NCBI RefSeq assembly: GCF_029211125.1
Contig: NZ_JARGEN010000025.1
Span: forward strand, 1 to 64,000
DNA length: 64,000 bases
From: Curvibacter soli
GTDB lineage: Bacteria; Pseudomonadota; Gammaproteobacteria; Burkholderiales; Burkholderiaceae_C
Direction of reading: 5' to 3'
Every line of letters begins with the position of its first letter. The stretch's first letter is position 1. The notes beneath the pieces are model-generated. The model was not told where the DNA came from. It ran no database searches and saw nothing but the letters and a program-made list of their open reading frames with translations. Shown one piece after another: positions 16,777 through 25,679 of the stretch. Both the position numbers and the translations under genes were made by a program.

Positions 16777-17868
16777 TCAGGTGTCCTTGCTGATGGTGAT
16801 GCTCGGGAACTTCGCGGAGAAGTCCTTTGCCTTCACCGCCACCTTCACGGCCACCGCGCGGGCAACCTCTTTGTAGGTGCGGGCGATCTCGCCTTCGGGA
16901 TCGGCCGCCACGGTGGGCGCGCCGCCGTCGGCCTGCTCGCGGATGCGGATGTCCAGCGGCAGCGCGCCCAGGTAGTCGATGCCGTATTCCGCCGCCATGC
17001 GCTGGCCGCCGCCGGCGCCGAAGATGTGCTCCACGTGCCCACACTGCGAGCACACGTGCACGGCCATGTTCTCGACGATGCCGAGGATGGGCACGCCCAC
17101 CTTCTCGAACATCTTGATGCCCTTCTTCGCGTCGAGCAGGGCGATGTCCTGCGGCGTGGTGACGATCACCGCGCCCGTCAGCGGCACGCGCTGCGCCAGC
17201 GTGAGCTGGATGTCGCCCGTGCCCGGCGGCATGTCGACGATGAGGTAGTCCAGGCCCTTCCAGTTGGTCTGGCGCAGCATCTGCTCCAGCGCCTGCGTGG
17301 CCATGGGGCCGCGCCAGATCATGGCCTGGTCGGGCTCCACGAGGAAGCCGATGGACATCACCTGCACGCCGTGGGCGGAGAGCGGCTCCATGGTCTTGCC
17401 GTCGGTGCTTTCGGGCTTGCCCGCCACGCCCAGCATCATGGGCTGGCTCGGGCCGTAGATATCGGCATCGAGCAGGCCCACGGCGGCACCCTCGGCGGCC
17501 AGGGCCAGCGCGATGTTGACGGCGGTGGTGCTCTTGCCCACGCCGCCCTTGCCCGAGGCCACGGCGATGATGTTCTTCACCTGCGGCATCAACTGCACAC
17601 CGCGCTGCACGGCGTGGGCGACGACGCTGGTGGTGATGTTGACCGACACGTTGTCCACGCCCGGCACCTGTCGCACGGCAGCCACCAGCGCGCGGCGCAG
17701 CCCGGGCACGAGGCTCTTGGCCGGGTAGCCCAGCTCCACGTCGAAAGCCACGTCGCCGCCGGCGATGCCGAGGTTGCGCACGGCACGCGTGGATACGAAA
17801 TCGCGCTGGGTAAGCGGGTCCTGCACGCCGGCGAGCGCATCGAGGACCGATTGTTCAGTGACTGCCAT
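16777..17868 (-). CDS. apbC: Mrp/ApbC iron-sulfur cluster carrier ATPase
   Basis: A 363-residue cytoplasmic P-loop ATPase that carries and delivers [4Fe-4S] clusters to apoproteins. An N-terminal MIP18-like domain (about 5-85) is followed by the deviant Walker A SGKGGVGKSTT (about 104-114) and MPPGTGD. The C-terminal CSQCGHVEHIFG carries the CxxC that binds the cluster between two subunits. The length is normal. It ends directly before a formate-dehydrogenase-like remnant, so the deletion that destroyed that gene fused it to the apbC end. Confidence 0.94.
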   Translation of the reverse strand: MAVTEQSVLDALAGVQDPLTQRDFVSTRAVRNLGIAGGDVAFDVELGYPAKSLVPGLRRALVAAVRQVPGVDNVSVNITTSVVAHAVQRGVQLMPQVKNIIAVASGKGGVGKSTTAVNIALALAAEGAAVGLLDADIYGPSQPMMLGVAGKPESTDGKTMEPLSAHGVQVMSIGFLVEPDQAMIWRGPMATQALEQMLRQTNWKGLDYLIVDMPPGTGDIQLTLAQRVPLTGAVIVTTPQDIALLDAKKGIKMFEKVGVPILGIVENMAVHVCSQCGHVEHIFGAGGGQRMAAEYGIDYLGALPLDIRIREQADGGAPTVAADPEGEIARTYKEVARAVAVKVAVKAKDFSAKFPSITISKDT

Positions 17869-18037
17869 GGAAAGTTGCTCCGGTACCGCCCGCAGGCACC
17901 GCGGAACGCAGGCGGGCGCAAGGGTTCGTAGTCTATAGAACAGTGCATACCCTTAGCCTTGTTGGCCCGCGCTGCTCTGCCGCGACAATGGCGGCTTTTG
18001 CCCGGGCCTGCCCCGGCACGGTTGAAGAGGTATCCGC

Positions 18038-18607
18038 TTGAAATTCCAGATGGCCCCCAACTCCCTGTTCGCGATCCTGCTGCGCTCGCCGTGGTGGATC
18101 AGCTTCGCGCTGGCGGCGGCCATCGTGCTGGCGGCGTTCGCGGCGCTGCCCGCCGCCTACGCCGTCTTCGGCGCGCTGGGGGCCCTGCCCATGGCGGTGG
18201 TGGGCGCGGTGGCGGCATGGCGCCAGCGGCATGCGCCGAGCGCGCGCCGCGTGGACGCCACGCTGCGCGCGGTGCAGGGCATGGCCTGGCGCGAGTTCGC
18301 CGCCGCGCTCGAAGCGGGCTTGCGCCGCGACGGCTACGTCGTGCGCCGACTGCCGGGCCCGCAGGCCGACTTCCTGCTGGACAAGGCAGGCCGCGCCACG
18401 GTGGTGGGCTGCAGGCGCTGGAAGGCCGCCAGCCATGGCGTGGAGCCGCTGCGCGAGCTGCGCGACGCGCAGGCCGCGCTGGATGCCCAGGGCGCGATGT
18501 ACGTGGCCGCCGCCGGCGCCTTGAGCGACAACGCGCGCAGCTTTGCCGGCGAACACGGCATCGCACTCGTGCAGGCGGGCGAGCTGGCGCGCCTGCTGCG
18601 GGCATGA
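18038..18607 (+). CDS. Membrane-anchored Mrr-like restriction-endonuclease-fold protein
   Basis: A 189-residue protein with two N-terminal membrane helices (about 16-36 and 40-60). These are followed by a domain resembling the Mrr/restriction endonuclease fold (WREFAAALEAGLRRDGY, then DFLLDKAGRATVVGCRRW and AAAGALSDNARSFAGEHGI). The usual D-QxK catalytic signature is not clear: DFLLDK lines up, but the following lysine is replaced by CRRW, so activity is doubtful. Start is TTG at 18038 with GAGG 8 bases upstream; ATG at 18050 is the alternative. It overlaps the patatin gene by 4 bases. Confidence 0.65.
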   Translation: MKFQMAPNSLFAILLRSPWWISFALAAAIVLAAFAALPAAYAVFGALGALPMAVVGAVAAWRQRHAPSARRVDATLRAVQGMAWREFAAALEAGLRRDGYVVRRLPGPQADFLLDKAGRATVVGCRRWKAASHGVEPLRELRDAQAALDAQGAMYVAAAGALSDNARSFAGEHGIALVQAGELARLLRA

Positions 18608-19857
18608 CGCCGGGCATGGGCAGCCTCCAGCAGCCGCCGCCCGCCCCGCCCCAGACCGGACTGCTGCTGACGGGCGGCGGTGCCCGCGCGGCCTACCAGG
18701 TCGGCGTGCTCGAAGCCCTGAGCACGCTGCGGCGCGAATGCGCCGCGCAGGGCGCGGGCAACCCGTTTCCGATCATCGCCGGCACATCGGCGGGCGCCAT
18801 CAACGCGGCGGCGCTGGCCTGCGGCGCCGACGATTTCGAGCATGCGGTGCGGCGTATCGCACGCGTGTGGCGCAACTTCCACGTCCAGCATGTCTACCGC
18901 GCCGACTCGCTGAGCGCGCTGCGCAGCGGCGCACGCTGGATCACGCTGCTGTCGCTGGGCTGGGCGCTGGCACGCTGGAGCCGGCTGCGCCCGCGCTCGC
19001 TGCTCGACAACGCGCCGCTGGAGCAACTGCTGGCCCGCATGGTGCCGCTGGCGCGCCTGCCCGCGCTGATCCGCCAAGGCCACCTGCGGGCGCTGGCGGT
19101 CACGGCGTCGAGCTACACCTCGGGCGAGCACGTGACCTTCTTCGAGGCCGGCGAGCGGCTGGAGCCCTGGGTGCGCTCGCAGCGCCACGCGGTGCACACC
19201 CGCATCACAGCCGACCACCTGATGGCCTCGTCGGCCATTCCGTTCCTGTTTCCCGCCGTGGCGCTGGACCTACAGGGACGGCCTGCGTACTTCGGCGACG
19301 GCTCCATGCGGCAGGTGGCACCCATCGCACCGGCCATCCACCTGGGCGCCGAGCGCGTGCTGGTGATCGGCGCGGGCCGCATGCACGAGCCGCACGAGGC
19401 CGGGGCCCTGCAGGCCCAGGCCAGCTACCCGACGCTGGCGCAGATCGCGGGGCATGCGCTGTCCAGCATCTTCCTCGACACGCTCTCGCTGGACGTGGAG
19501 CGTGCGCGGCGCATCAACCAGACGCTCTCGCTGATTCCCGAAGAGGTGCGCACGCGCAGCGCGCTGCGGCCCGTGGAACTGCTGGTGATCGCGCCCTCGC
19601 AGCGGCTCGACGCGCTGGCAGCGCGGCACCTGGGCGCGCTGCCCGCCACGGTGCGCGCACTGCTCGGCGTGCTGGGCGTCTCCATCCAGAACAGCGATGC
19701 GCGCGGCGCCGCGCTGGCCAGCTACCTGCTGTTCGAGCCCGGCTACACGCGCGAACTGATGGCCCTGGGCCGCGCCGACACCATGCGCCAGCGCGAGGCG
19801 GTATGCCGCTTCTTCGGCTGGAGCCTGGAGCAAAACAAGCCGCAAACGCATGCGTAG
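18604..19857 (+). CDS. Patatin-like phospholipase
   Basis: A 417-residue patatin-family lipid acyl hydrolase. The oxyanion loop GGGARA is at 24-29, and the nucleophile serine S62 lies in GTSAG (60-64). The catalytic aspartate is in YFGDGSMRQ (about 226), where DGS replaces the more common DGG. There is no signal peptide, so it acts in the cytoplasm or at the inner membrane. The start overlaps the stop of the nuclease-like membrane protein, so the two are coupled. The lipid substrate is unknown. Confidence 0.88.
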   Translation: MTPGMGSLQQPPPAPPQTGLLLTGGGARAAYQVGVLEALSTLRRECAAQGAGNPFPIIAGTSAGAINAAALACGADDFEHAVRRIARVWRNFHVQHVYRADSLSALRSGARWITLLSLGWALARWSRLRPRSLLDNAPLEQLLARMVPLARLPALIRQGHLRALAVTASSYTSGEHVTFFEAGERLEPWVRSQRHAVHTRITADHLMASSAIPFLFPAVALDLQGRPAYFGDGSMRQVAPIAPAIHLGAERVLVIGAGRMHEPHEAGALQAQASYPTLAQIAGHALSSIFLDTLSLDVERARRINQTLSLIPEEVRTRSALRPVELLVIAPSQRLDALAARHLGALPATVRALLGVLGVSIQNSDARGAALASYLLFEPGYTRELMALGRADTMRQREAVCRFFGWSLEQNKPQTHA

Positions 19858-19917
19858 ACAGCGCCGACACCCTCATAAAATCATGGACTCCCCGCAGCAG
19901 TCCCAAAGACGCTACCG

Positions 19918-22008
19918 ATGACCACCACCCGCCGCAAAATCTTCGCCACCACCGCCCTGCCGTACGCCAACGGCAACTTCCACATCGGCCACATCATGGA
20001 ATACATCCAGGCCGACATCTGGGTGCGCTTCCAGCGCATGATGGGCCATGCGGTGGACTTCGTGGGCGCTGACGACGCGCACGGCGCGCCGATCATGATC
20101 GCGGCGGAAAAAGCCGGCAAGACGCCGCAGCAGTTCGTGGCCGACATCGCCGCCGGGCGCAAGCAGTACCTGGACGGCTTCCACATCCAGCACGACAACT
20201 GGCATTCCACCGACAGCCCGGAAAACACCGCGCTGGCGCAGGCCATCTACCTCGACCTGAAGGCCGCCGGCCTGATCGAGACCCGCGCCATCGAGCAGTT
20301 CTTCGACCCCGAGAAGAACATGTTCCTGCCCGACCGCTTCATCAAGGGCGAATGCCCGCGCTGCCACGCCCGGGACCAGTACGGCGACAACTGCGAGGTC
20401 TGCGGCGCCGTCTACGCGCCCACCGACCTCATCAACCCCTATTCGGCGCTGTCGGGCGCCAAGCCGGTGCTCAAAAGCTCGGAGCACTTCTTCTTCAAGC
20501 TCTCCGACCCGCGCTGCGTGGCGTTCCTGGAGGATTGGACGCAGAACGGCGAGCACGTGCAGCCCGAGGTGGCCAACAAGGTGCGCGAATGGTTCAGCGT
20601 GCGCACCAACCCCGACGGCAGCACCAGCGAGGGCCTGGGCGACTGGGACATCAGCCGCGACGCGCCCTACTTCGGCATCGAGATCCCGGACGCGCCGGGC
20701 AAGTACTTCTACGTCTGGCTCGACGCGCCCGTGGGCTACCTTGCGTCGCTGAAGAACCTGCTGGAAAAGCGCGGCCAGGATTACGACGCCTACATGGCGG
20801 ACCCGCAACTGGAGCAGTACCACTTCATCGGCAAGGACATCGTGACCTTCCACACGCTGTTCTGGCCCGCGATGCTCAAGTTCAGCGGCCGCAAGACGCC
20901 CGACAGGATCTGCGTGCACGGCTTCCTGACCGTGAACAACGGCGAGAAGATGAGCAAGAGCCGCGGCACCGGCCTGGACCCGCTGAAGTACCTGCGCCTG
21001 GGCATGAACCCCGAATGGCTGCGCTACTACCTGGCCGCCAAGCTCAACGGGCGCAACGAGGACATCGACTTCAACCCCGAAGACTTCATGGCCCGCGTCA
21101 ACAGCGACCTGGTGGGCAAGTTCGTCAACATCGCCAGCCGCGCGGCGGGCTTCCTGGGCAAGCGCTTCGGCGGGCGGCTGGGCGCCCTGGGCGGCCCGGG
21201 CCAGGCGCTGCTGGCCGCGCTGCGCGCACAGGCCGACGTGATCGCCGACGCCTACGAGCGGCGCGACACGGCCCGCGCGGTGCGCGAAGCCATGCTGCTG
21301 GCCGACCGCGTGAACGAATACGTCGATGCCAACAAGCCCTGGGAACTCGCCAGGCAGGAAGGCCAGGATGCGCGCCTGCAGGAGGTGTGCAGCACCTGCA
21401 TCGAGGCGTTCCGCGTGCTGGGCATCTACCTCAAGCCCGTGCTGCCCGCGCTGGCCGCGAACGTGGAGGCTTTCCTGGACGTGGTGCCGCTGCGGTTCGC
21501 CCACGCGCAGGCGCCGCTGGGCGCGGGCCACGTCATCGGCGCCTACCAGCACCTGATGCAGCGCGTGGACGTGCAGCAGATCGAGGCATTGTTCGAGCCT
21601 CCAGCGCCCGCGGAACAAGCGCCAACAGCTACCGAAACAATAGCACCAGGGGGCGAGGCCATTGCCGGGCCCATCACCATCGACGACTTCGCCAAGGTGG
21701 ATCTGCGCATTGCCAGGATCATGAAGTGCGAGGCCGTGGAAGGCTCCTCCAAGCTGCTGCGCCTGACACTCGACGTGGGCGAGGAAGAACCCCGCAACGT
21801 CTTCAGCGGCATCGCCAGCGCCTACCGGCCCGCGCAGCTCGAAGGCAAGCTCACCGTGATGGTCGCGAACCTCGCGCCGCGCAAGATGAAGTTCGGCGTC
21901 AGCGAAGGCATGGTGCTGGCCGCCAGCCACGGCGACGAAAAGGCCCGGCCCGGCATCTACGTGCTGGAGCCCTGGCCCGGCGCGCAGCCCGGCATGCGGG
22001 TGCGCTGA
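19918..22008 (+). CDS. metG: Methionyl-tRNA synthetase
   Basis: A class I synthetase that charges tRNA-Met in the cytoplasm, 696 residues. The HIGH motif is at 22-25 ([13 protein letters not shown]). The zinc knuckle is [17 protein letters not shown] (about 145-161) and KMSKS is at 344-348. The C-terminal tRNA-binding domain (about 582-696, [22 protein letters not shown]) makes it the dimeric long form. The linker before that domain (about 562-580) is translated from a copy of the dispersed AGCTAT/AGCGC repeat. The start at 19918 ([19 protein letters not shown]) fits the family. Confidence 0.97.
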   Translation: MTTTRRKIFATTALPYANGNFHIGHIMEYIQADIWVRFQRMMGHAVDFVGADDAHGAPIMIAAEKAGKTPQQFVADIAAGRKQYLDGFHIQHDNWHSTDSPENTALAQAIYLDLKAAGLIETRAIEQFFDPEKNMFLPDRFIKGECPRCHARDQYGDNCEVCGAVYAPTDLINPYSALSGAKPVLKSSEHFFFKLSDPRCVAFLEDWTQNGEHVQPEVANKVREWFSVRTNPDGSTSEGLGDWDISRDAPYFGIEIPDAPGKYFYVWLDAPVGYLASLKNLLEKRGQDYDAYMADPQLEQYHFIGKDIVTFHTLFWPAMLKFSGRKTPDRICVHGFLTVNNGEKMSKSRGTGLDPLKYLRLGMNPEWLRYYLAAKLNGRNEDIDFNPEDFMARVNSDLVGKFVNIASRAAGFLGKRFGGRLGALGGPGQALLAALRAQADVIADAYERRDTARAVREAMLLADRVNEYVDANKPWELARQEGQDARLQEVCSTCIEAFRVLGIYLKPVLPALAANVEAFLDVVPLRFAHAQAPLGAGHVIGAYQHLMQRVDVQQIEALFEPPAPAEQAPTATETIAPGGEAIAGPITIDDFAKVDLRIARIMKCEAVEGSSKLLRLTLDVGEEEPRNVFSGIASAYRPAQLEGKLTVMVANLAPRKMKFGVSEGMVLAASHGDEKARPGIYVLEPWPGAQPGMRVR
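21601..21650. repeat. AGCTAT/AGCGC dispersed repeat inside metG, copy R5 (diverged)
   Basis: CCAGCGCCCGCGGAACAAGC then CAACAGCTACCGAAACAATAGCACC keeps the spacing of the family's AGCGC and AGCTA blocks. It is read in frame as the Pro/Ala/Thr-rich linker between the anticodon-binding and C-terminal domains of MetG. Confidence 0.5.
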
Positions 22009-22014
22009 AAACCT

Positions 22015-22086
22015 GAACAAGAGCCTGCCCATGGCCTGGCCCACGCAGTTGGCCAGGAACGGGCCGGCCACGCCGAGCACGATGGT
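22015..22086 (-). pseudogene. Fragment resembling GlsB/YeaQ/YmgE membrane protein
   Basis: Read on the minus strand, about 24 codons give TIVLGVAGPFLANCVGQAMG, which resembles the second membrane helix of the small transglycosylase-associated (GlsB/YeaQ) family. No start codon or upstream part remains. It lies between the converging metG and lipoprotein genes, so it is likely a gene remnant. The match is short. Confidence 0.4.
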
Positions 22087-22101
22087 CCGGAGCCACCGTC
22101 A

Positions 22102-22623
22102 CTACCGACCGTCGCGCAGCTCCAGCGCGCTGTCCGAGCGCAGCACGTGGTAGCCGCTGTCGAAAGTCACCGTGAAGACCATGGGCGTGTTCGGCGGATC
22201 GATGTAGCGCCAGTCCCACGCGGTTTCCTGCTTGAGCGCGAAGCTCATCTTCCGCGCCGGCTTGCCCAGCATCCTGCGCACCTGCTCCATCGGCATGCCG
22301 GGCACCACCTTGGCGAAGTTGTGCGGCGCCAGCACCTGGCGCAGCGCGCTCATCCGGCCGTCCGGGCCGATGGTGACCATATAGTTCTGGTGGCCTTCGG
22401 GCTGGCGGTTGTATTCCAGGGTGCGGGCGCCGCCGGGCTCGTCCCACACGTTCTCGGGCTGGCCGAAGCGGGCGCGCACGTCGGCCTCGGTGGAGGTGCC
22501 CTCCTCCAGCTCGCGGATGCGCTGCTCGTCGCAGCCCGCGGCCAGCATGGCCAGCACGCCAAGCGCCAGTGCCCCCACGGCACGGCGGCGCGCGCCGCGC
22601 CCGGTAAAATCATGTGCTTCCAT
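22102..22623 (-). CDS. BamE/SmpA-like outer-membrane lipoprotein
   Basis: A 173-residue protein with a lipoprotein signal (AVGALALGVLAMLAAGC, lipobox LAAGC with the lipidated Cys at about 30). A SmpA/OmlA (BamE) fold follows: TEADVRARFGQPENVWDEPGG, then VVPGMPMEQVRRMLGKPARK and a C-terminal beta stretch. BamE proteins support the BAM complex that folds outer-membrane barrels. This two-copy arrangement differs from E. coli BamE, so it may be a paralogue with another role. The start at 22623 is only 15 bases from a divergent gene, and the ribosome site is weak. Confidence 0.75.
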   Translation of the reverse strand: MEAHDFTGRGARRRAVGALALGVLAMLAAGCDEQRIRELEEGTSTEADVRARFGQPENVWDEPGGARTLEYNRQPEGHQNYMVTIGPDGRMSALRQVLAPHNFAKVVPGMPMEQVRRMLGKPARKMSFALKQETAWDWRYIDPPNTPMVFTVTFDSGYHVLRSDSALELRDGR

Positions 22624-22638
22624 AAGGCTTGAGAGTCT

Positions 22639-22857
22639 ATGTCCATCTTCAACCGCCCCCACTACACCTCCGACGCCACCCGGTTCATCGAACAGATCAA
22701 GGCCGACCGCCCCGAGTTGGAGGCGCAGCAGCGCGCGGGCCGCGCCCTGTTGTGGGACAAGAAGGTGGACCGCGCGGCCTGGGCCGAGTACCGCCAGGCG
22801 CGGGTGCCGCAGAAAGCCTACGTCTACCAGACCGAGGCGGGCAGCGGCAACGACTGA
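22639..22857 (+). CDS. DUF3460 family small protein
   Basis: A 72-residue soluble protein: MSIFNRPHYTSDATRFIEQI, then LEAQQRAGRALLWDKKVDR and RVPQKAYVYQTE. I recognise it as the DUF3460 family found in Burkholderiales; its function is unknown. It is transcribed divergently from the lipoprotein gene, with 15 bases between the starts, and lies upstream of scpA. Confidence 0.82.
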   Translation: MSIFNRPHYTSDATRFIEQIKADRPELEAQQRAGRALLWDKKVDRAAWAEYRQARVPQKAYVYQTEAGSGND

Positions 22858-22878
22858 GGCGCCACCGCCATTGCCGCC

Positions 22879-22947
22879 GGTTTCATACGAAATCGGCCCG
22901 CAGCGCAGGAAAATCCTGCGGCGGAAGCTATTGATAATATAGCAACC
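22879..22947. repeat. AGCTAT/AGCGC dispersed repeat, copy R4
   Basis: This lies directly before the scpA start codon. GTTTCATACGAAATCGGCCC, AGCGCAGGAAAATCCTGCGG and GGAAGCTATTGATAATATAGC match the family. It forms the whole untranslated leader of scpA, including a hairpin GCAGGAAAATCCTGC. Confidence 0.55.
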
Positions 22948-23799
22948 ATGACCTCCGAGGCCCTTGCCGCCGACGATGCTGCCGCGCCCGCGGCGCTCGC
23001 CATGCCCGAGGTGGTGGACCAGGTGGCGCTGGCGCGCCTGTACGGCGAGCCGCTGTTCGCGCTGCCGAGCGACCTGTACATCCCGCCCGACGCGCTGGAG
23101 GTGTTCCTCGAAGCCTTCGAGGGCCCGCTCGATCTGCTGCTCTACCTGATCCGCCGGCAGAACTTCAACATCCTCGACATCCCGATGGCGGCGCTCACGC
23201 GCCAGTACCTGCGCTACGTGGACGAGATCCGCAGCCGCAACCTGGAGCTGGCCGCCGAGTACCTGCTGATGGCGGCGATGCTCATCGAGATCAAGTCGCG
23301 CATGCTGCTGCCGCCCAAGAAGAGCGCCGAGGGCGAGGAGGCGGAAGACCCGCGCGCCGAACTGGTGCGCCGCCTGCTCGAATACGAGCAGATGAAGCTG
23401 GCGGCGCAGCGGCTGGGCACGCTGCCGCAGTTCGGGCGCGACTTCCTGCGCGCGCAGGTCCATATCGAGCAGAGCCTGCGGCCGCGCTTTCCCGACGTGC
23501 ACGTGGCCGATCTGCGCGAGGCGTGGCGCGACATCCTGCGCCGCGCCAGGCTCGTGCAGCACCACAAGATCACGCGCGAGGAACTCAGCGTGCGCGAGTA
23601 CATGAGCCAGGTGCTGAAAGCCCTGCAGGGCCGCCGCTTCGTCGGGTTCGAGGACCTGTTCGACCCGGCCAAGGGCACCACGGTGCTGGTGGTCACCTTC
23701 ATCGCGCTGCTGGAGCTGGCCAAGGAAACGCTGATCGAGATCACCCAGGCCGAGGCGTTCGCGCCCATTTATGTGCGGCTGGCGTTCACGCCAGCCTGA
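22948..23799 (+). CDS. scpA: Segregation and condensation protein A
   Basis: The kleisin subunit of the SMC-ScpAB condensin, which compacts and segregates the chromosome. It is 283 residues. The N-terminal SMC-contact helix is LEVFLEAFEGPLDLLLYLIR (about 50-69), followed by NFNILDIPMAALTRQYLRYV. The C-terminal winged helix ends with FIALLELAKETLIEITQAEA. The ATG at 22948 follows a dispersed repeat, and no strong ribosome site is visible. It is followed by a ClC channel gene with only a 4-base gap. Confidence 0.93.
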   Translation: MTSEALAADDAAAPAALAMPEVVDQVALARLYGEPLFALPSDLYIPPDALEVFLEAFEGPLDLLLYLIRRQNFNILDIPMAALTRQYLRYVDEIRSRNLELAAEYLLMAAMLIEIKSRMLLPPKKSAEGEEAEDPRAELVRRLLEYEQMKLAAQRLGTLPQFGRDFLRAQVHIEQSLRPRFPDVHVADLREAWRDILRRARLVQHHKITREELSVREYMSQVLKALQGRRFVGFEDLFDPAKGTTVLVVTFIALLELAKETLIEITQAEAFAPIYVRLAFTPA

Positions 23800-23803
23800 A
23801 ACC

Positions 23804-25546
23804 ATGCAGGCAGGGCTCGCGCAACGGCTGCTCGCGTGGCGCCTGCGGCTGCAGCAACTGCTGCGCATCACCGACTGGCAGGTCACGCTCCTCTGGGCCA
23901 TCGCGGCGGGCGTGCTGGGGGCGCTGGCCACCGAGGGCTTCCGGCTGGCGCTCGACGGGCTGGACCGGCTGGCGCTGGGCCGGGGCGGCAGCCTGGTGGC
24001 GATCGCCCGCAGCCTGCCCGTGTGGGCGCGCATCCTCGTGCCCACGGCGGGCGGCCTGGCCGCCGGCCTGCTGCTGGCATGGGCGCACCGCGGCGCGCGG
24101 CAGCCGGAAAGCGCCGACTACATGGAAGCCATCGTGGTGGGCGACGGGCGCATCCCGGTGGCGCAGACGCTCGCGCGCAGCGCATCGTCGCTGGCCAGCA
24201 TCGCCAGCGGCGGCTCGATCGGGCGCGAGGGCCCGATGGTGCAGCTCGCCGCGCTCGGCGCATCGCTGCTCGGGCGCGCGCTGCGCCTGCCCACCGAACG
24301 GCTGCGGCTGCTGGTGGCCTGCGGCGGGGCGGCGGGCATCACGGCGGCGTACAACGCGCCGATCGCGGGTGCCTTCTTCATCGCGGAGATCGTGCTCGGC
24401 TCCATCGCCATGGAAAGCCTGGGGCCGATCATGGTGGCCGCCGTCGTCGCCAACATCGTGATGCGGGCGCTGCCGGGCTACGCGCCGGCCTACGAGATGC
24501 CGGCCTTCCCCGTGGTGACCGGGCCCGAGGTGCTGCTGTTCGCCCTGCTGGGCCTGCTCGTGGGGCCGGCGGCGGCGCTCACCTTCCGCGGCCTGCACGC
24601 GGCGCGCGCGGCGTTCGCGCGCGTGCCGCTGGCGCTGCCGTGGCGGCTGGCGCTCGGCGGGCTCGTCGTGGGGCTGATTTCGGCGGCGGTGCCCGAGGTC
24701 TGGGGCAACGGCTACAGCGTGGTCAACGGCATGCTGCACCAGCCCATGGCCTGGCTGCTGCTGGTGGCGCTGCTGGCGGCCAAGGCCGCCGCCACGCTGG
24801 CCACCGTGGGCTCGGGCGCGGTGGGCGGCATGTTCACGCCCGCGCTGTTCTTCGGCTGCGCCATCGGCACGCTGTTCGGCCAGGCGGCGCAGGCGCTGTG
24901 GCCCGGCGCGGCGTCCGCGCCGTTCGCCTACGGCATCGTGGGCATGGGCGCGTTCCTGGCCGCGGCCACGCAGGCGCCGCTGATGGCGGTGCTGATGATC
25001 TTCGAGATGACGCTGAGCTACGAGGTGATGCTGCCGCTCATGGCGACCAGCGTAGTGGCGTACTTCATTGCGCGCTCGATGCGCGCGCCCTCGATGTTCG
25101 GCATCACCGCGATGCGCCGTGCGCAGGAGGATCAGCGCCTGCGCCTGCGCGCGCAGCACATGCGCGACCTGGTGCAGCCCGCCGAGACGGTGGTGGGCCC
25201 CGACGCCGGTGTGCAGGCGATGAGCCGGCTGTTCCTGCAGTACCCGGTGAAGTACCTCTACGTGGTCGACGCCGCGCAGCGCTACCTGGGCGTGGTGCCG
25301 CTCAAGGCGCTGGGCGCGCAGGCCGCGGGCGGCGCCGCACCCGCCCTGCGCGCCGCCGACCTGCTGACGCAGGAGATCGCCCCCCTCACCGCCGACATGG
25401 CGCTCGGCCCCGCGCTGCAGCGCTTCCTGGACCACCGCGGCGAACGCCTGCCGGTGGTGGAGAGCGCCGCGCACCCGGTGCTGATCGGCGTGGTGTACAA
25501 GAGCGCGCTGCTCGACACCTACGTGCGGCTGAGCGACCAACGATAA
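23804..25546 (+). CDS. ClC family chloride channel/transporter with CBS domains
   Basis: A 580-residue inner-membrane ClC protein. Selectivity motifs are GSIGREGP (about 135-142) and GSGAVGGMFTPALFFG (about 340-355), with about 10-11 membrane helices before residue 430. A pair of CBS domains lies at about 450-575. The glutamate in GREGP is the gating or proton glutamate, so a Cl-/H+ exchanger is possible, but the second proton glutamate is not clear to me. The stop codon lies inside the target duplication of a miniature element, so the insertion is right at the gene end. Confidence 0.88.
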   Translation: MQAGLAQRLLAWRLRLQQLLRITDWQVTLLWAIAAGVLGALATEGFRLALDGLDRLALGRGGSLVAIARSLPVWARILVPTAGGLAAGLLLAWAHRGARQPESADYMEAIVVGDGRIPVAQTLARSASSLASIASGGSIGREGPMVQLAALGASLLGRALRLPTERLRLLVACGGAAGITAAYNAPIAGAFFIAEIVLGSIAMESLGPIMVAAVVANIVMRALPGYAPAYEMPAFPVVTGPEVLLFALLGLLVGPAAALTFRGLHAARAAFARVPLALPWRLALGGLVVGLISAAVPEVWGNGYSVVNGMLHQPMAWLLLVALLAAKAAATLATVGSGAVGGMFTPALFFGCAIGTLFGQAAQALWPGAASAPFAYGIVGMGAFLAAATQAPLMAVLMIFEMTLSYEVMLPLMATSVVAYFIARSMRAPSMFGITAMRRAQEDQRLRLRAQHMRDLVQPAETVVGPDAGVQAMSRLFLQYPVKYLYVVDAAQRYLGVVPLKALGAQAAGGAAPALRAADLLTQEIAPLTADMALGPALQRFLDHRGERLPVVESAAHPVLIGVVYKSALLDTYVRLSDQR

Positions 25547-25547
25547 T

Positions 25548-25642
25548 CCTGGAAACGGCAGTTGACCGCTTCGTATCCCTTGCAACGCCGCATGGCACCC
25601 CGATCACGGCACCGGCAGGCGCATCCAACTGCCGGTTCCAGG
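25548..25642. mobile_element. Miniature element, family 1, copy C (95-bp deletion form)
   Basis: The ends are CCTGGAAACGGCAGTTG and CAACTGCCGGTTCCAGG, flanked by ATAAT duplications (25543-25547 and 25643-25647). Both ends match the 234-bp copies in inverse orientation, but the middle is deleted. It separates the ClC stop from panB by replacing the natural leader region. Confidence 0.9.
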
Positions 25643-25679
25643 ATAATGCGCGCGGATTTCAAGCAGGAGACATGACGCC

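Noticed and set aside
16777-16779. TGA in frame before the FdhF/YdeP remnant as a selenocysteine codon
   Set aside because: It is the stop codon of apbC, the upstream catalytic region is absent, and no SECIS-like hairpin was recognised.
19912-22080. Very long open frame on the strand opposite metG
   Set aside because: It mirrors metG codons in high-GC DNA, has an abnormal His/Val/Ala composition, and resembles no protein. Similar shadows oppose most genes here.
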